From Rhodanobacteraceae bacterium (GTDB taxonomy: Bacteria > Pseudomonadota > Gammaproteobacteria > Xanthomonadales > Rhodanobacteraceae), in NCBI GenBank assembly GCA_016790075.1, contig JAEUPP010000039.1, forward strand, positions 372,001 through 436,000: a stretch of DNA of 64,000 nt. Reading direction: 5' to 3'. A program made the translations under genes and the position numbers. Under the pieces are notes generated by a model. The model made no database searches, was not told where the DNA came from, and worked only from the letters and a program-made list of their open reading frames with translations. Numbering within the stretch: the first letter of the stretch is position 1; every line of letters begins with the position of its first letter. Shown here piece after piece: positions 44,021 to 53,122 of this stretch.

Positions 44021-44905
44021 CTAAGCCGCGGCATCTTGCAGGTTCATCAGCACATCGTGCAAGCGGCTGCGGTGGCCTGGAGTCAGCTCCGTCAGCGGCA
44101 GGCGCGGTCGTGCGCTGCCTATGCCTTGCAGCGACAGCCCCCATTTCAGTGGAATCGGGTTGGATTCCACCCCAAGTGCATCGAACAGTGGCTGAAGCTG
44201 CGCGTCTAGCATCGCCACCGCATCGCGGCGGCCCGCACGCGCTGCATCACAGAGCGCGCGAAACAGCGCGGGCACAAGATTGTTTGCGACGGAAATCACG
44301 CCGTCCGCACCGGCAAGCAAGCTGCGCGCTGCCGTGGGGTCATCGCCCGACAGTACGCAGAACGAGGGGTTGCGCAACACAAGCAAATCGGCCATGCGCT
44401 GCGCGTCAGCGACCGCTTCCTTGATGCCGACAATATTCGGGTGTGCTGCAAGCCTGGCGGTGGTATCCGGTGACAGATCGCAACCGGTACGGCCCGGCAC
44501 GTTGTAAAGAACAATGCGCAGTCCGGCTGACTCGGCGACTGCCAAATAATGTGCGCGCAGCCCTTCCTGAGTAGGCCGGACGTAGTACGGCGTCACGACC
44601 AGGGCCGCATCGGCACCCAATTGCCTCGCCCGTTGCGTCACGGCGATCGTCTTGGCGGTATTCGCGCCACCCGTACCGACGATAACCGGTACGCGACCGG
44701 CGACATGGCTTACGCAACTGGCAACAAGTTGATCAAATTCGGCCGCAGTAAGCGCATGCGCCTCGCCAGTGGAACCGGCAACGACGACAGCCTGAGTACC
44801 GCCCTGAATCTGCCGTTCGATCAATCGCCGGAAGGCATCGAGGTCCAACGTTCCGTCGGAATCAAACGGAGTCGCCAGCGCGCAGATGCTTCCGGACAGA
44901 TTCAA
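44021..44905 (-). CDS. dapA: 4-hydroxy-tetrahydrodipicolinate synthase
   Basis: A 294-residue aldolase-type enzyme condensing pyruvate with aspartate semialdehyde in lysine/diaminopimelate synthesis. The Schiff-base lysine is Lys162 in IVGIKEA, the proton-relay tyrosine is Tyr134 in YNVPGRTG, and the Thr of AGSTGEAHAL (residue 46) completes the site. GTGGANTAKTI is typical. It precedes the BamC-like gene on the same strand and is divergent from gcvR. Full length, no oddities. Confidence 0.95.
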   Translation of the reverse strand: MNLSGSICALATPFDSDGTLDLDAFRRLIERQIQGGTQAVVVAGSTGEAHALTAAEFDQLVASCVSHVAGRVPVIVGTGGANTAKTIAVTQRARQLGADAALVVTPYYVRPTQEGLRAHYLAVAESAGLRIVLYNVPGRTGCDLSPDTTARLAAHPNIVGIKEAVADAQRMADLLVLRNPSFCVLSGDDPTAARSLLAGADGVISVANNLVPALFRALCDAARAGRRDAVAMLDAQLQPLFDALGVESNPIPLKWGLSLQGIGSARPRLPLTELTPGHRSRLHDVLMNLQDAAA

Positions 44906-45027
44906 AGCACTGGTTCCCGGCTCAGGGGCAAAGAGCGGCGCATGTTACTTGCGGCCCCATGGTGTGGCAAGTATTCTGCGACCACTGCCGACGCGGTTCG
45001 GCACCACCTTCAGGCGACGCACGGACC

Positions 45028-45612
45028 GTGAAGCAAGCAGGTAAATCCGCCTTGACCGAGACTGTGCCCCGCCCACCGGCGAACGAGAACTACCTGCTCA
45101 TCAACGCGTTCGCGCCGCAGCCTGAGTCACCGCTGGTCGCGGTTACCCGGCGCATTTCTGAATGCGGCTGCAATCTCGTCGATGCACGCGTCGCGGCACT
45201 GGGCTCTGACGTCTCAGTACTAGCCCTTGCGGTTGGCCCCTGGGATGCGATCGCAAAACTCGAAAACGCACTCAACAAGCTCGAACGTGGCGAGAATCTG
45301 CGCATCACACATTTTCGCACCGGCCCCAAGCCAGTACAGAACACGCTGCTGCCCTATGTGGTTGAAGTTATCGCGGCTGACCGGCCAGGAATACTGCATC
45401 AACTGGCTGAATTCTTCGGTCGTCGCGGCATCACCATCGAGCAACTGCATTCGTCGCGCTACCGCGCGATGCAGACCGGCGCGGATATGTTTTCGGCACA
45501 GGTCACGATCGGCATTCCGTCGACGACTCATATCGCTGCACTGCGTGACGATTTCCTCGAGTTCTGCGACGGGCTGAATCTCGACGCCATCATGGACCCG
45601 ATGAAGTTCTGA
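45028..45612 (+). CDS. gcvR: GcvR-type ACT-domain regulator
   Basis: A 194-residue protein with two ACT domains (NYLLINAFAPQPESPLVAVT about 20-90; YVVEVIAADRPGILHQLAEF about 108-190). In E. coli GcvR binds GcvA and glycine to repress the glycine cleavage operon. GTG 45028 is chosen over ATG 44959 because the extra residues are unlike the family; GGACC lies just upstream of it. The gene order dapA/gcvR-bcp matches E. coli. It precedes bcp by 2 bases. Confidence 0.85.
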   Translation: MKQAGKSALTETVPRPPANENYLLINAFAPQPESPLVAVTRRISECGCNLVDARVAALGSDVSVLALAVGPWDAIAKLENALNKLERGENLRITHFRTGPKPVQNTLLPYVVEVIAADRPGILHQLAEFFGRRGITIEQLHSSRYRAMQTGADMFSAQVTIGIPSTTHIAALRDDFLEFCDGLNLDAIMDPMKF

Positions 45613-45614
45613 AT

Positions 45615-46076
45615 ATGCTTGAACCCGGCGACAAAGTTCCTGCCCTGACTGGTACAACCACCGACGGAACGACGCTGAAGCTCGCATCGCTTCGCGGCCA
45701 GTGGGTGGTAGTTTACTTTTACCCAAAAGACAATACGCCCGCATGCACCAGCCAGGCGCAAGGTTTCCGCGATCTGCAGGCTGATTTCGCGCGGCGCAAG
45801 GCAACGGTGCTTGGAGTATCCCGCGACACTGTGCGTGTACATGCCAGTTTCGCCACCAAGCAAAAGCTAAATTTCACGTTGATCGCCGACACCGACGAGG
45901 CCTGGTGCAAAGCATTCGACGTCATACAAGAGAAAGTACTGTACGGCCGCCGCTATCTCGGCATCGTACGCAGCACTTTTCTCATCGATCCGACTGGCCG
46001 CATCCATCAGCGCTGGAGTCCGGTCAAAGTACCTGGCCACGCGGCTGACGTGCTCGGAAGCATTCCGAGCGCGTGA
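45615..46076 (+). CDS. bcp: Peroxiredoxin of the BCP/PrxQ family, resolving-Cys position changed
   Basis: A 153-residue thiol peroxidase. FYPKDNTPACTSQAQGFRDL holds the peroxidatic Cys44. In E. coli Bcp a second Cys follows five residues later; here that position is Gln49. The only other obvious Cys is Cys98 (EAWCKAF), so the enzyme is either one-Cys or uses a more distant resolving Cys. ADTDEAWCKAFDVI and YLGIVRSTFLIDPTG are family-typical. Adjacent gcvR-bcp order is conserved. Confidence 0.9.
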   Translation: MLEPGDKVPALTGTTTDGTTLKLASLRGQWVVVYFYPKDNTPACTSQAQGFRDLQADFARRKATVLGVSRDTVRVHASFATKQKLNFTLIADTDEAWCKAFDVIQEKVLYGRRYLGIVRSTFLIDPTGRIHQRWSPVKVPGHAADVLGSIPSA

Positions 46077-46155
46077 ACGCACGCACTCACGCATGCACCA
46101 TCGCGACGCTGGCCAGCGCCAGCGCCTGCTCTTTCCCCACGTTCGAGGCTGACGC

Positions 46156-47547
46156 ATGACCCGCGGCAAGCGCATCTATGTGCTGGACACCAACGTGCTC
46201 ATGCACGACCCGACTTCGCTGTTTCGCTTTGAGGAACACGATGTCTTCATACCGATGACGGTTCTTGAAGAATTGGACAATGCAAAAAAGGGAACCTCCG
46301 AGGTATCCCGTAATGCGCGCCAGGTCAGCCGCTTCATTAACGAGCTGATTGAGCACGGCGGTGAACGCAAGATCGAGGAGGGCCTTGATCTGATCTCGCC
46401 ACAAGGAGTCAACCTCAAGCGCGGCAAGGCGGTTGGGCGCCTCTACTTCCAGACACGCACACCCGAAACCGCATCAGGCAAGGTCAAGGCGGACAACCAG
46501 ATCCTGGCCGCAGTGCTGATGTTGCGCGAGCTATACCAGCGCGTCCCTGTCGTGCTGGTCAGCAAGGACATCAACCTCCGTATCAAGGCTTCGATCTACG
46601 GCATCACCGCAGAAGACTACGAGAACGACCGTGCGCTCGATGATTTCAGCCTGCTCTACGCAGGCCATTCCGAACTTGCAGAGGGCTTCTGGACCCTGCA
46701 TCAGAAAGACCTGAAGTCCTGGCAGGAACGCAATCATACGTTCTATGAAATCAAGCTACGTAAGGACGAGAGCTGGTTCCCCCATCAGTGCCTCTATATC
46801 CCCGATGGCGACGACATGCTGGAGCTGCGCGTTACCGAAATCCACGACGGCCGCGCGCGCCTGCGTCTCATGGACGACTACACCGGCTCGCACAACGTCT
46901 GGGGTATCGCCGCGCGCAACCGCGAGCAAAATTTCGCACTCAACCTGCTGATGGACCCGGATGTCGATTTTGTCACCCTGCTAGGCACCGCCGGAACCGG
47001 CAAGACCTTGCTCGCGCTCGCTGCAGGACTTGCTCAGGTCATGGACCAGCAGCGCTATCGCGAGATCATCATGACGCGTGCGACGGTTTCCGTCGGCGAG
47101 GACATCGGCTTTCTTCCCGGCACCGAAGAGGAAAAAATGACGCCCTGGATGGGCGCGCTGACCGACAACCTCGAGGTGCTGACCAGCCCCAGCGAGGGCG
47201 GCGCCTGGGGTCGCGCAGCAACCAATGATTTGCTTGCGTCGCGCATCAAGATCCGCTCGCTGAACTTCATGCGTGGGCGCACCTTCCTGAGCCGCTATGT
47301 CATCATCGACGAAGCGCAGAACCTGACGCCCAAGCAGATGAAGACCCTGCTGACCCGCGCCGGCCCCGGCACCAAGATGATCTGTCTCGGCAATGTCGAA
47401 CAAATCGACACGCCCTATCTGACCGAAACCACTTCCGGCCTTACCTATGCGGTCGATCGTTTCAAGGAATGGCAGCACAGCGCGCATATCACACTGCGCC
47501 GCGGCGAGCGATCGCGCCTAGCCGACTACGCGTCAGAAAAGCTGTAG
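46156..47547 (+). CDS. PIN-domain/PhoH ATPase fusion (PhoH2-like)
   Basis: A 463-residue protein. Residues 1-150 are a PIN ribonuclease domain: YVLDTNVLMHDPTS with the first catalytic Asp, then KADNQILA and LVSKDINLRIKA. Residues 245-463 are a PhoH ATPase: Walker A LLGTAGTGKTLLALAAG near 277-290 and Walker B RYVIIDEAQNLTPKQMK near 380-395. PIN-PhoH fusions are RNA helicase/RNases in other bacteria. Xanthomonadales keep this gene next to bcp-gcvR. Full length. Confidence 0.92.
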   Translation: MTRGKRIYVLDTNVLMHDPTSLFRFEEHDVFIPMTVLEELDNAKKGTSEVSRNARQVSRFINELIEHGGERKIEEGLDLISPQGVNLKRGKAVGRLYFQTRTPETASGKVKADNQILAAVLMLRELYQRVPVVLVSKDINLRIKASIYGITAEDYENDRALDDFSLLYAGHSELAEGFWTLHQKDLKSWQERNHTFYEIKLRKDESWFPHQCLYIPDGDDMLELRVTEIHDGRARLRLMDDYTGSHNVWGIAARNREQNFALNLLMDPDVDFVTLLGTAGTGKTLLALAAGLAQVMDQQRYREIIMTRATVSVGEDIGFLPGTEEEKMTPWMGALTDNLEVLTSPSEGGAWGRAATNDLLASRIKIRSLNFMRGRTFLSRYVIIDEAQNLTPKQMKTLLTRAGPGTKMICLGNVEQIDTPYLTETTSGLTYAVDRFKEWQHSAHITLRRGERSRLADYASEKL

Positions 47548-48135
47548 CGCCGCACAATCAAACGCAGCGGCGCGGACGACAACCTTTCCGTGGCTGACGC
47601 GGCGCCAGACAACCTTCGCACGGTTGCCATGCCACCGATGGGGGAGACTACGGCACAATCTTTGGCTTCGGTGGCCGCATCAGCGTCGAGCTATTCAGCA
47701 CCTGCAATTCAGATCGCCGCGCGCCTGGGTGCGTGGAAAAGGCCTTCTCTGCTGGCAGGGGCTGCGCAGCACCGCAGCAAGGGTGAGACAGAAAGCGACA
47801 ACTGTCAGATTGCGCGACGGCAAGCTGACTATGATTTTGTCGACAGTTTGCGGAGAGGAGAACTGGATCGGATGCGCCGGACATGATGCCCAAGGTGCAG
47901 GGGTTGGTGCAGCAACGCGAAGGCTCATGGTGAACGCTTGCGTTGTTCGTCAACTACTTTCAGCCTGTCCGGGCGGCGTAGTTCCAATTGGCTTCAGGCA
48001 CACCATTACCCAACGACGTTACGAACCGCTCCCGCCTTTCCGAGACAGATTTACCTAACCGGCCGGTACAGTTTGTTTGCACGATGCTTACAAAAAGAGC
48101 CTGTGCCCCTGATGAAGCCGTTGGGCTGCAAGAAC
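47548..48135. other. Convergent gap with no recognised gene
   Basis: Frames of up to about 100 codons exist on both strands but lack family motifs. A weak inverted pair, GCGCCGC/GCGGCGC, just after the phoH stop might end transcription, without a T-run. Confidence 0.5.
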
Positions 48136-49305
48136 TCAGAACCGCGTCGCCCAGACCGCTTCAAATTCAAGCTGATTGCCAGCGAGCATATTGCGCGACG
48201 CGTAGTTCGTCGGCAGGCCAAATTGGTATTGGGCGGGCGCATAACTCGTGATGAAGCGCAGTTGACCGTTTGGTCCTATCCAACGGGAATAGGTCAGATC
48301 AAGGTTGCGATTCGACACTTCGCCCAAAAGACGGTCGAGCAGAGGTGACGTGGGCGCCGGCTGTGTACGCGTGCTGTAACGCAATGCCAAGTCACCATGG
48401 CGACCGCCGTGCCATACCGAGGCTACGCTGTAGACGTCAAGGTTATCCCACTCGAACACGGGACTGGCGCCGCTGCCTAGTGCGGCCAGGAAGCGACGCG
48501 GCAAGGTCGGGCTTGTGAATGCGCGGATATCGCTATACATGACGCGCTCAACTTCAAACTCGACGCTCAGCCAAGGCGCAAGGCCGACACCGAGATTCAA
48601 CGCCATGCTCGCCGGAATATCGAAATCGCCCGGGTCAGCATAAACGCCACGGTAGCTGTTGAACGCATCCATGTTGACGCGGGACTGATAACTTGCTGTC
48701 CAACGCAGACGATTGCCAATCATCTCGCTGAGATCGACGCGAACCCCTCGACCGTAAGCTGCCGAGGCCAGCCCCGGCGCGTTCACCAGCTCATCACTGC
48801 CGTTGTTGGTGCTAGCACCGAAGGTTGCATTTGAAAACCGTTGATAGGCAAACAGCGCGGCGACCGACCAACGTCCACTGTCACCCCAGCCGCGCACGTA
48901 GGACGGCGCCACGATATAGCGATGCAAACCAGGGCGAGACTCCGGAACAAGGCGAGGGACGATGCCATCGCTGCCAAGCCGGCTATTGGGTAGTTCGTCG
49001 ACGGTACCGCTACGCACGGAAATACCAATCAGCGCGTTATTGCCGACCACCGCGAAACTGGAATGAATACTGCTAGCCGCCGCAAACTCGAGCAACTGCG
49101 GGGCGATAGCTGGGGCATTGGACTCGGCCCAGGAGAATTCGGGTTGAATGCTCTGGCGGGCATACTCCTGCCAGCGCACCATGATGGGATCGCCACCAAC
49201 CTGAGCCAGAGCCATCGGCGCGAGAAAATAGAAAGGGAGCGTCAGGCCAAAACTGATCGCTCCCATCGACTTCCTCAACGCTGCTGTTGCGTCTGCCCGG
49301 TACAT
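48136..49305 (-). CDS. FadL-like outer-membrane transport protein
   Basis: A 389-residue outer-membrane protein with a signal peptide (GLTLPFYFLAPMALAQ). The barrel strands alternate hydrophobic and polar residues and the last residue is Phe (FEAVWATRF), as BamA substrates require. Segments such as RLRWTASYQSRVNMDAF and MALNLGVGLAPWLSVEFEV resemble OmpP1/FadL/TodX family members, which import fatty acids or hydrophobic compounds. Assignment rests on overall pattern rather than a diagnostic motif. It is divergent from thiD. Confidence 0.65.
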   Translation of the reverse strand: MYRADATAALRKSMGAISFGLTLPFYFLAPMALAQVGGDPIMVRWQEYARQSIQPEFSWAESNAPAIAPQLLEFAAASSIHSSFAVVGNNALIGISVRSGTVDELPNSRLGSDGIVPRLVPESRPGLHRYIVAPSYVRGWGDSGRWSVAALFAYQRFSNATFGASTNNGSDELVNAPGLASAAYGRGVRVDLSEMIGNRLRWTASYQSRVNMDAFNSYRGVYADPGDFDIPASMALNLGVGLAPWLSVEFEVERVMYSDIRAFTSPTLPRRFLAALGSGASPVFEWDNLDVYSVASVWHGGRHGDLALRYSTRTQPAPTSPLLDRLLGEVSNRNLDLTYSRWIGPNGQLRFITSYAPAQYQFGLPTNYASRNMLAGNQLEFEAVWATRF

Positions 49306-49468
49306 GACCCTGCCGTGTAGTCCATGGCTTGTGGTGACTATCGGCGGCGATTTTGGCGATAACGCAACACCGAGTCAAGTACGCAACAGCAGTGATTCAC
49401 GTGTTGTGACGGACATTTGCGTAGAAAATGAGCCCAAACCACCCTCACCCGTTGCAGGATTACAACAA

Positions 49469-50296
49469 ATGTCCTCTACCACCACACGCCCTTGCGCATT
49501 GACCGTGGCCGGCTCCGACTCCGGCGGTGGTGCCGGTGTGCAGGCAGATCTGAAAACCTTCCACGCCCATCGTGTGCACGGAACCTGTGTGCTGACCGCG
49601 GTAACTGCACAGAACACCCGCGCGGTTACCGCCGCAATGCCCCTGCCAGCCCGTCTGATAGAGGCTCAGATCGATGCCGTGCGTGACGATTTCTCGATCG
49701 CTGCCTGGAAAAGCGGCATGCTTGCTGACGCACGCACGATCAAGGCGGTTGCGCGGAAACTGAGTGATCTAGCGGACGCGGCCTATGTCCTGGATCCTGT
49801 AATGATCGCGACCAGCGGCGCCGTATTGCTGGAGCGCGCGGCCATTACCGCTCTGCGTGATTACCTGTTGCCACTGTCGCAACTGGTAACACCCAACCTG
49901 CCCGAAGCGGCCGCCCTGGGCGGATATGCGATACGCCGTGCGGGCGACTTCGACCGTATCGCGGCGGATCTGCTCGCCGACGGGGCCGGCGCTGTGCTGA
50001 TCAAGGGTGGCCACCAACGCGGAGCCGAGGTAGTCGATCGGCTGTATTGCAACGGAAAATACCGCGAGTTCGTGCATCTCCGTCTCAAGCGCAACGGCCA
50101 CGGAACGGGTTGCACACTCGCCGCAGCCATCACCGCCAATCTCGCACGCGGCCTTGATGTGGCGAGCGCCTGCGCCGCCGCGACAGACTATGTGCATGCG
50201 GCGCTGCACTCCGCCTACCGTCCGGGCCGCAGTACCATCGACGTACTCGATCACAGCGTATCCGCGTCACCGCGGCGGCGCAGTGCTACTAGCTGA
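49469..50296 (+). CDS. thiD: Hydroxymethylpyrimidine/phosphomethylpyrimidine kinase
   Basis: A 275-residue ribokinase-fold kinase for the pyrimidine half of thiamine. [55 protein letters not shown] and [20 protein letters not shown] are the ThiD motifs. ATG 49469 starts [11 protein letters not shown] and fits the family; the longer frame from 49304 overlaps the divergent gene and is rejected. No thiamine riboswitch was seen upstream. No other thi genes are in the window. Confidence 0.94.
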   Translation: MSSTTTRPCALTVAGSDSGGGAGVQADLKTFHAHRVHGTCVLTAVTAQNTRAVTAAMPLPARLIEAQIDAVRDDFSIAAWKSGMLADARTIKAVARKLSDLADAAYVLDPVMIATSGAVLLERAAITALRDYLLPLSQLVTPNLPEAAALGGYAIRRAGDFDRIAADLLADGAGAVLIKGGHQRGAEVVDRLYCNGKYREFVHLRLKRNGHGTGCTLAAAITANLARGLDVASACAAATDYVHAALHSAYRPGRSTIDVLDHSVSASPRRRSATS

Positions 50297-50419
50297 CTCG
50301 ACGCACCAAGCATGGGCCTCTGTCAGTAGCGCGGCGCATGCTCTGCGGCTTTTGCCGGCAAACACAAGCGTTTAGCAGTCCGTTGATGCCCACATCGTCT
50401 TGACAAAGGTTTCTCAGCC

Positions 50420-50701
50420 ATGCGCAACATCCTTCTGTTTGGTGCACTGCTGGCGGCAATGCCCGCGACGGCTGCAACACAACCTGATTTCCAGCCGCTA
50501 GCCGGCCGCAAGTCCAACGCCTCGATCAAGAATGGACCGGTAATGCGCTCGCCGCTTGCGCAGACGATTGATGCTCCGCTGGTCAGTGAAACGCAGGCCA
50601 TTCCCACCCGTGACGGCGGGATAGAGATCAAGTGCCGCGAAATCCCCAATCCGCGCCTGCCCGAGGCAGGCAAGAGCACACTGCCCGGACCGCAGCAATG
50701 A
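50420..50701 (+). CDS. Small secreted protein coupled to the metalloprotease-like gene
   Basis: A 93-residue protein with a signal peptide (RNILLFGALLAAMPATAAT). The mature part is proline-rich and has a single Cys (IKCREIPNPRLPEAG). Its stop overlaps the next gene's ATG (ATGA at 50698-50701), so the two are translated together. A role as propeptide, inhibitor or chaperone of the downstream exoprotein is an inference from this coupling. No family recognised. Confidence 0.6.
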   Translation: MRNILLFGALLAAMPATAATQPDFQPLAGRKSNASIKNGPVMRSPLAQTIDAPLVSETQAIPTRDGGIEIKCREIPNPRLPEAGKSTLPGPQQ

Positions 50702-53034
50702 TCATGCGCCTACTCACACTCGTGGTGATGGCGACGGTTCTCGCCAATGCCGCAACGGCAGCACCAACCATTGCCTTGCAGAGCGGGCAACCGGTTAACG
50801 TGCAGATGCCGGGGTCAAGCTTCTCGACTTCCTACTACATCGACGTCGGTGCCAACGACGCCCAGTTGCAGGTGCAGCTCGACAACCAAAGCAATGACGA
50901 TATCGACTTCGTGCTGCGCTACGGCACACCGTTTGCCGATGTGACAGCCAATGAAGGCGCTACACCGGACGCCGACCTGTTTCTCGATTACGCCCACTAC
51001 TGGGGCCTTAGCCCAACTGGTGACGAGAGCGTAGTCGTACAGAAATCCAGCACCATCCCGCTGCGTGCGGGCCGCTGGTATATCGCACTATTGAATCAGA
51101 CCAGCACTGCGCAGAACCTTACCCTGAACGCTACGTTGCGCAGCACCGTAGCGACTGCCGCCATCAATTTCTTCTATTCCGGCACTGATGGCTGCGTACG
51201 CGATGCGTGGTTCGATACAACCGCAACCGTACCCATCGACGGCAACTCCGGCACAACGCTGGGCGAGCAGCGCCGCAATGCGCTTGCCCAGGCCGGACAG
51301 TTGCTCGCATCACAGCTGAAACTACCGATCGGTCTTCGTGTAAGCGCCTGCTGGCAGCCTCTGGGTGGCAGCCGCACGGACGGTGCACGCATCGCGTTCG
51401 CCGGCCCGACCGAGTATGTTTTCGACAGCGCAGACTTCAGCCTGCCCTGGCTGCCAGACAAGTACACCTGGTATTCGGTCACTGAAATGGTCCGCCGCAG
51501 CGGCGGCCAGCAATGCGCCACTCTCAGCAACGACTGCAGTACGGCCTACGACATCGAAGCCACGTTCAACAGTGACCTCGACCCGCCAGTCAACATCATC
51601 GGAGCACCGTTCTACTACGGTTTCACGGGCAGCAATAAACCGAGAAGCTCGATTGATTTCGTGACGACGACGATGCACGAACTGACTCACGGGCTAGGCT
51701 TCCTCAGTGTGGTCAATGTCGACCCTCAGAATACGCGGGTGCCGCTAGGCGCGCGCGCGCGCGCATCGAACGGGCTTTCGTATGACGATGCCTTTAGCCG
51801 CCAGCTCGCACTCATAAATACCCAGACACGCACCTACAAACCATTTCTTGGGGTTGATACCACGGACGCAGAACGCGCTGCCGCGCTGACCACCCCCGAC
51901 TCGGTGCGCTGGTCAGGCATGGAGGCCGTGAATTCGCCACGCAATGAAAAGCGCAACGAACCCATGCCCGACAGCTTCCCTGCGCTGTTCACTCCCTGCG
52001 ACCGCGAAGCACCGAACGACCCCTGCACGACACTGCCCGGATCAACCCTCTCGCACACGGTACAGCCTGGCGATCTCATGAACGCGTTTGACAGCGGTCT
52101 GTCGAACCGCGATCTCGGCCTTGCCCTGCCGATGCTCAACGCACTGGGCTGGTCCAACGACGATGCCCCCACGCCCCGCTACGCAGTTCCGATCACGGGA
52201 AACTGGTATGACAGGACACGCAGCGGTCATGGCCTTGACTTCCAGCTGTATTCGCGTGACGCAGTCAATGGTGATCTGTACTTTGTAATTTTTTATACGT
52301 TTGAAGCGGACAATCTGCCCGAATACTACTTCGGGCTCGGCCGCCTCATCGACGGCAAGTTCATTGGCGCAAAACAGGCCGACGGCATCGCCCTGATGCG
52401 CTTGCGCTACAACGCCGCCTCGCGGCGGACCGAGCTCGATCGCAGTTCGTCCGGACAGCTCTTCATCGACTTCAACCAGGCCACGCAGTCACCCTCATGT
52501 CGGCGCGCAAGCCGCAGCGGTGCCGGCGCGCTTGCGGTCATGAAATGGAGTATTCGCAGCGAACGCGATACCTGGTGTATCGAGCCGGCTGTGCTTGCGA
52601 GTGCGCGTACCACACCGGACTTCTCGGGCCACTGGTACAGCGGCAACGGCAATGATCTCGGCTGGGGCATGGAACTTCTGAGCATCAGGGGCTCTGCCGG
52701 CCAGAGCCAGCTCGTCGCGGTGGTCTACTATCCCGACCTGCAGGGCCGTTCGCGCTGGGCGATCACAGCACTCGCCGACGTCAACTTGGCCAGTACACCG
52801 GCACTGGCACTCAACGAAGTTACGTCCGGCTACTGCCGGACCTGCACCACACCGACCGGCGCGACACAGACCCGCATAGTCGGCACGATCCAGCTCAAGC
52901 TCACCCAGCCCACCCGTGTCGAACCTGCCGACGGCGCGAATCGCGTCAGCATTTCCATCAGCATTCCCGGTGTTGCGGAATTCCGCCGCAACGACGTGCC
53001 GCTAACCCTTCTGTCGGCGCCGCCGGGGCTATGA
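50698..53034 (+). CDS. Secreted zinc-protease-like exoprotein with two beta-rich C-terminal modules
   Basis: A 778-residue exported protein (signal MRLLTLVVMATVLANAATAA). The N-terminal ~120 residues resemble a bacterial pre-peptidase beta-domain. A HELTHGLG zinc motif is at residues 327-334 (His327, Glu328, His331); the classical metzincin third ligand three residues after the Gly is Ser, so the third zinc ligand is unknown. Residues ~500-560 (GNWYDRTRSGHGLDFQLY) and ~644-700 (GHWYSGNGNDLGWGMELL) are two copies of a beta-rich module also seen in the neighbouring protein at 54221-55357. Probably a secreted endopeptidase; substrate unknown. Confidence 0.75.
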   Translation: MIMRLLTLVVMATVLANAATAAPTIALQSGQPVNVQMPGSSFSTSYYIDVGANDAQLQVQLDNQSNDDIDFVLRYGTPFADVTANEGATPDADLFLDYAHYWGLSPTGDESVVVQKSSTIPLRAGRWYIALLNQTSTAQNLTLNATLRSTVATAAINFFYSGTDGCVRDAWFDTTATVPIDGNSGTTLGEQRRNALAQAGQLLASQLKLPIGLRVSACWQPLGGSRTDGARIAFAGPTEYVFDSADFSLPWLPDKYTWYSVTEMVRRSGGQQCATLSNDCSTAYDIEATFNSDLDPPVNIIGAPFYYGFTGSNKPRSSIDFVTTTMHELTHGLGFLSVVNVDPQNTRVPLGARARASNGLSYDDAFSRQLALINTQTRTYKPFLGVDTTDAERAAALTTPDSVRWSGMEAVNSPRNEKRNEPMPDSFPALFTPCDREAPNDPCTTLPGSTLSHTVQPGDLMNAFDSGLSNRDLGLALPMLNALGWSNDDAPTPRYAVPITGNWYDRTRSGHGLDFQLYSRDAVNGDLYFVIFYTFEADNLPEYYFGLGRLIDGKFIGAKQADGIALMRLRYNAASRRTELDRSSSGQLFIDFNQATQSPSCRRASRSGAGALAVMKWSIRSERDTWCIEPAVLASARTTPDFSGHWYSGNGNDLGWGMELLSIRGSAGQSQLVAVVYYPDLQGRSRWAITALADVNLASTPALALNEVTSGYCRTCTTPTGATQTRIVGTIQLKLTQPTRVEPADGANRVSISISIPGVAEFRRNDVPLTLLSAPPGL

Positions 53035-53072
53035 GCATGCGGCATCGATAGCGTGGAACGGCCCGGAACAGG

Positions 53073-53098
53073 AACGGCGTGCCACCGGGCACGCCGTT
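53073..53098. terminator. Strong hairpin between convergent genes, no U-tract
   Basis: AACGGCGTGCC and its perfect inverse around a 4-base loop (ACCG), placed 39 bases after the exoprotein stop and 24 bases from the isocitrate dehydrogenase stop. It may serve both strands. There is no T-run. Confidence 0.5.
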
Positions 53099-53122
53099 GC
53101 CCAGCCCCCGGCAAGCCCCGCT

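Noticed and set aside
47590-47886. 98-codon plus-strand frame from GTG in the gap after phoH
   Set aside because: No ribosome binding site or motif, and unlike a folded protein; left as non-coding.
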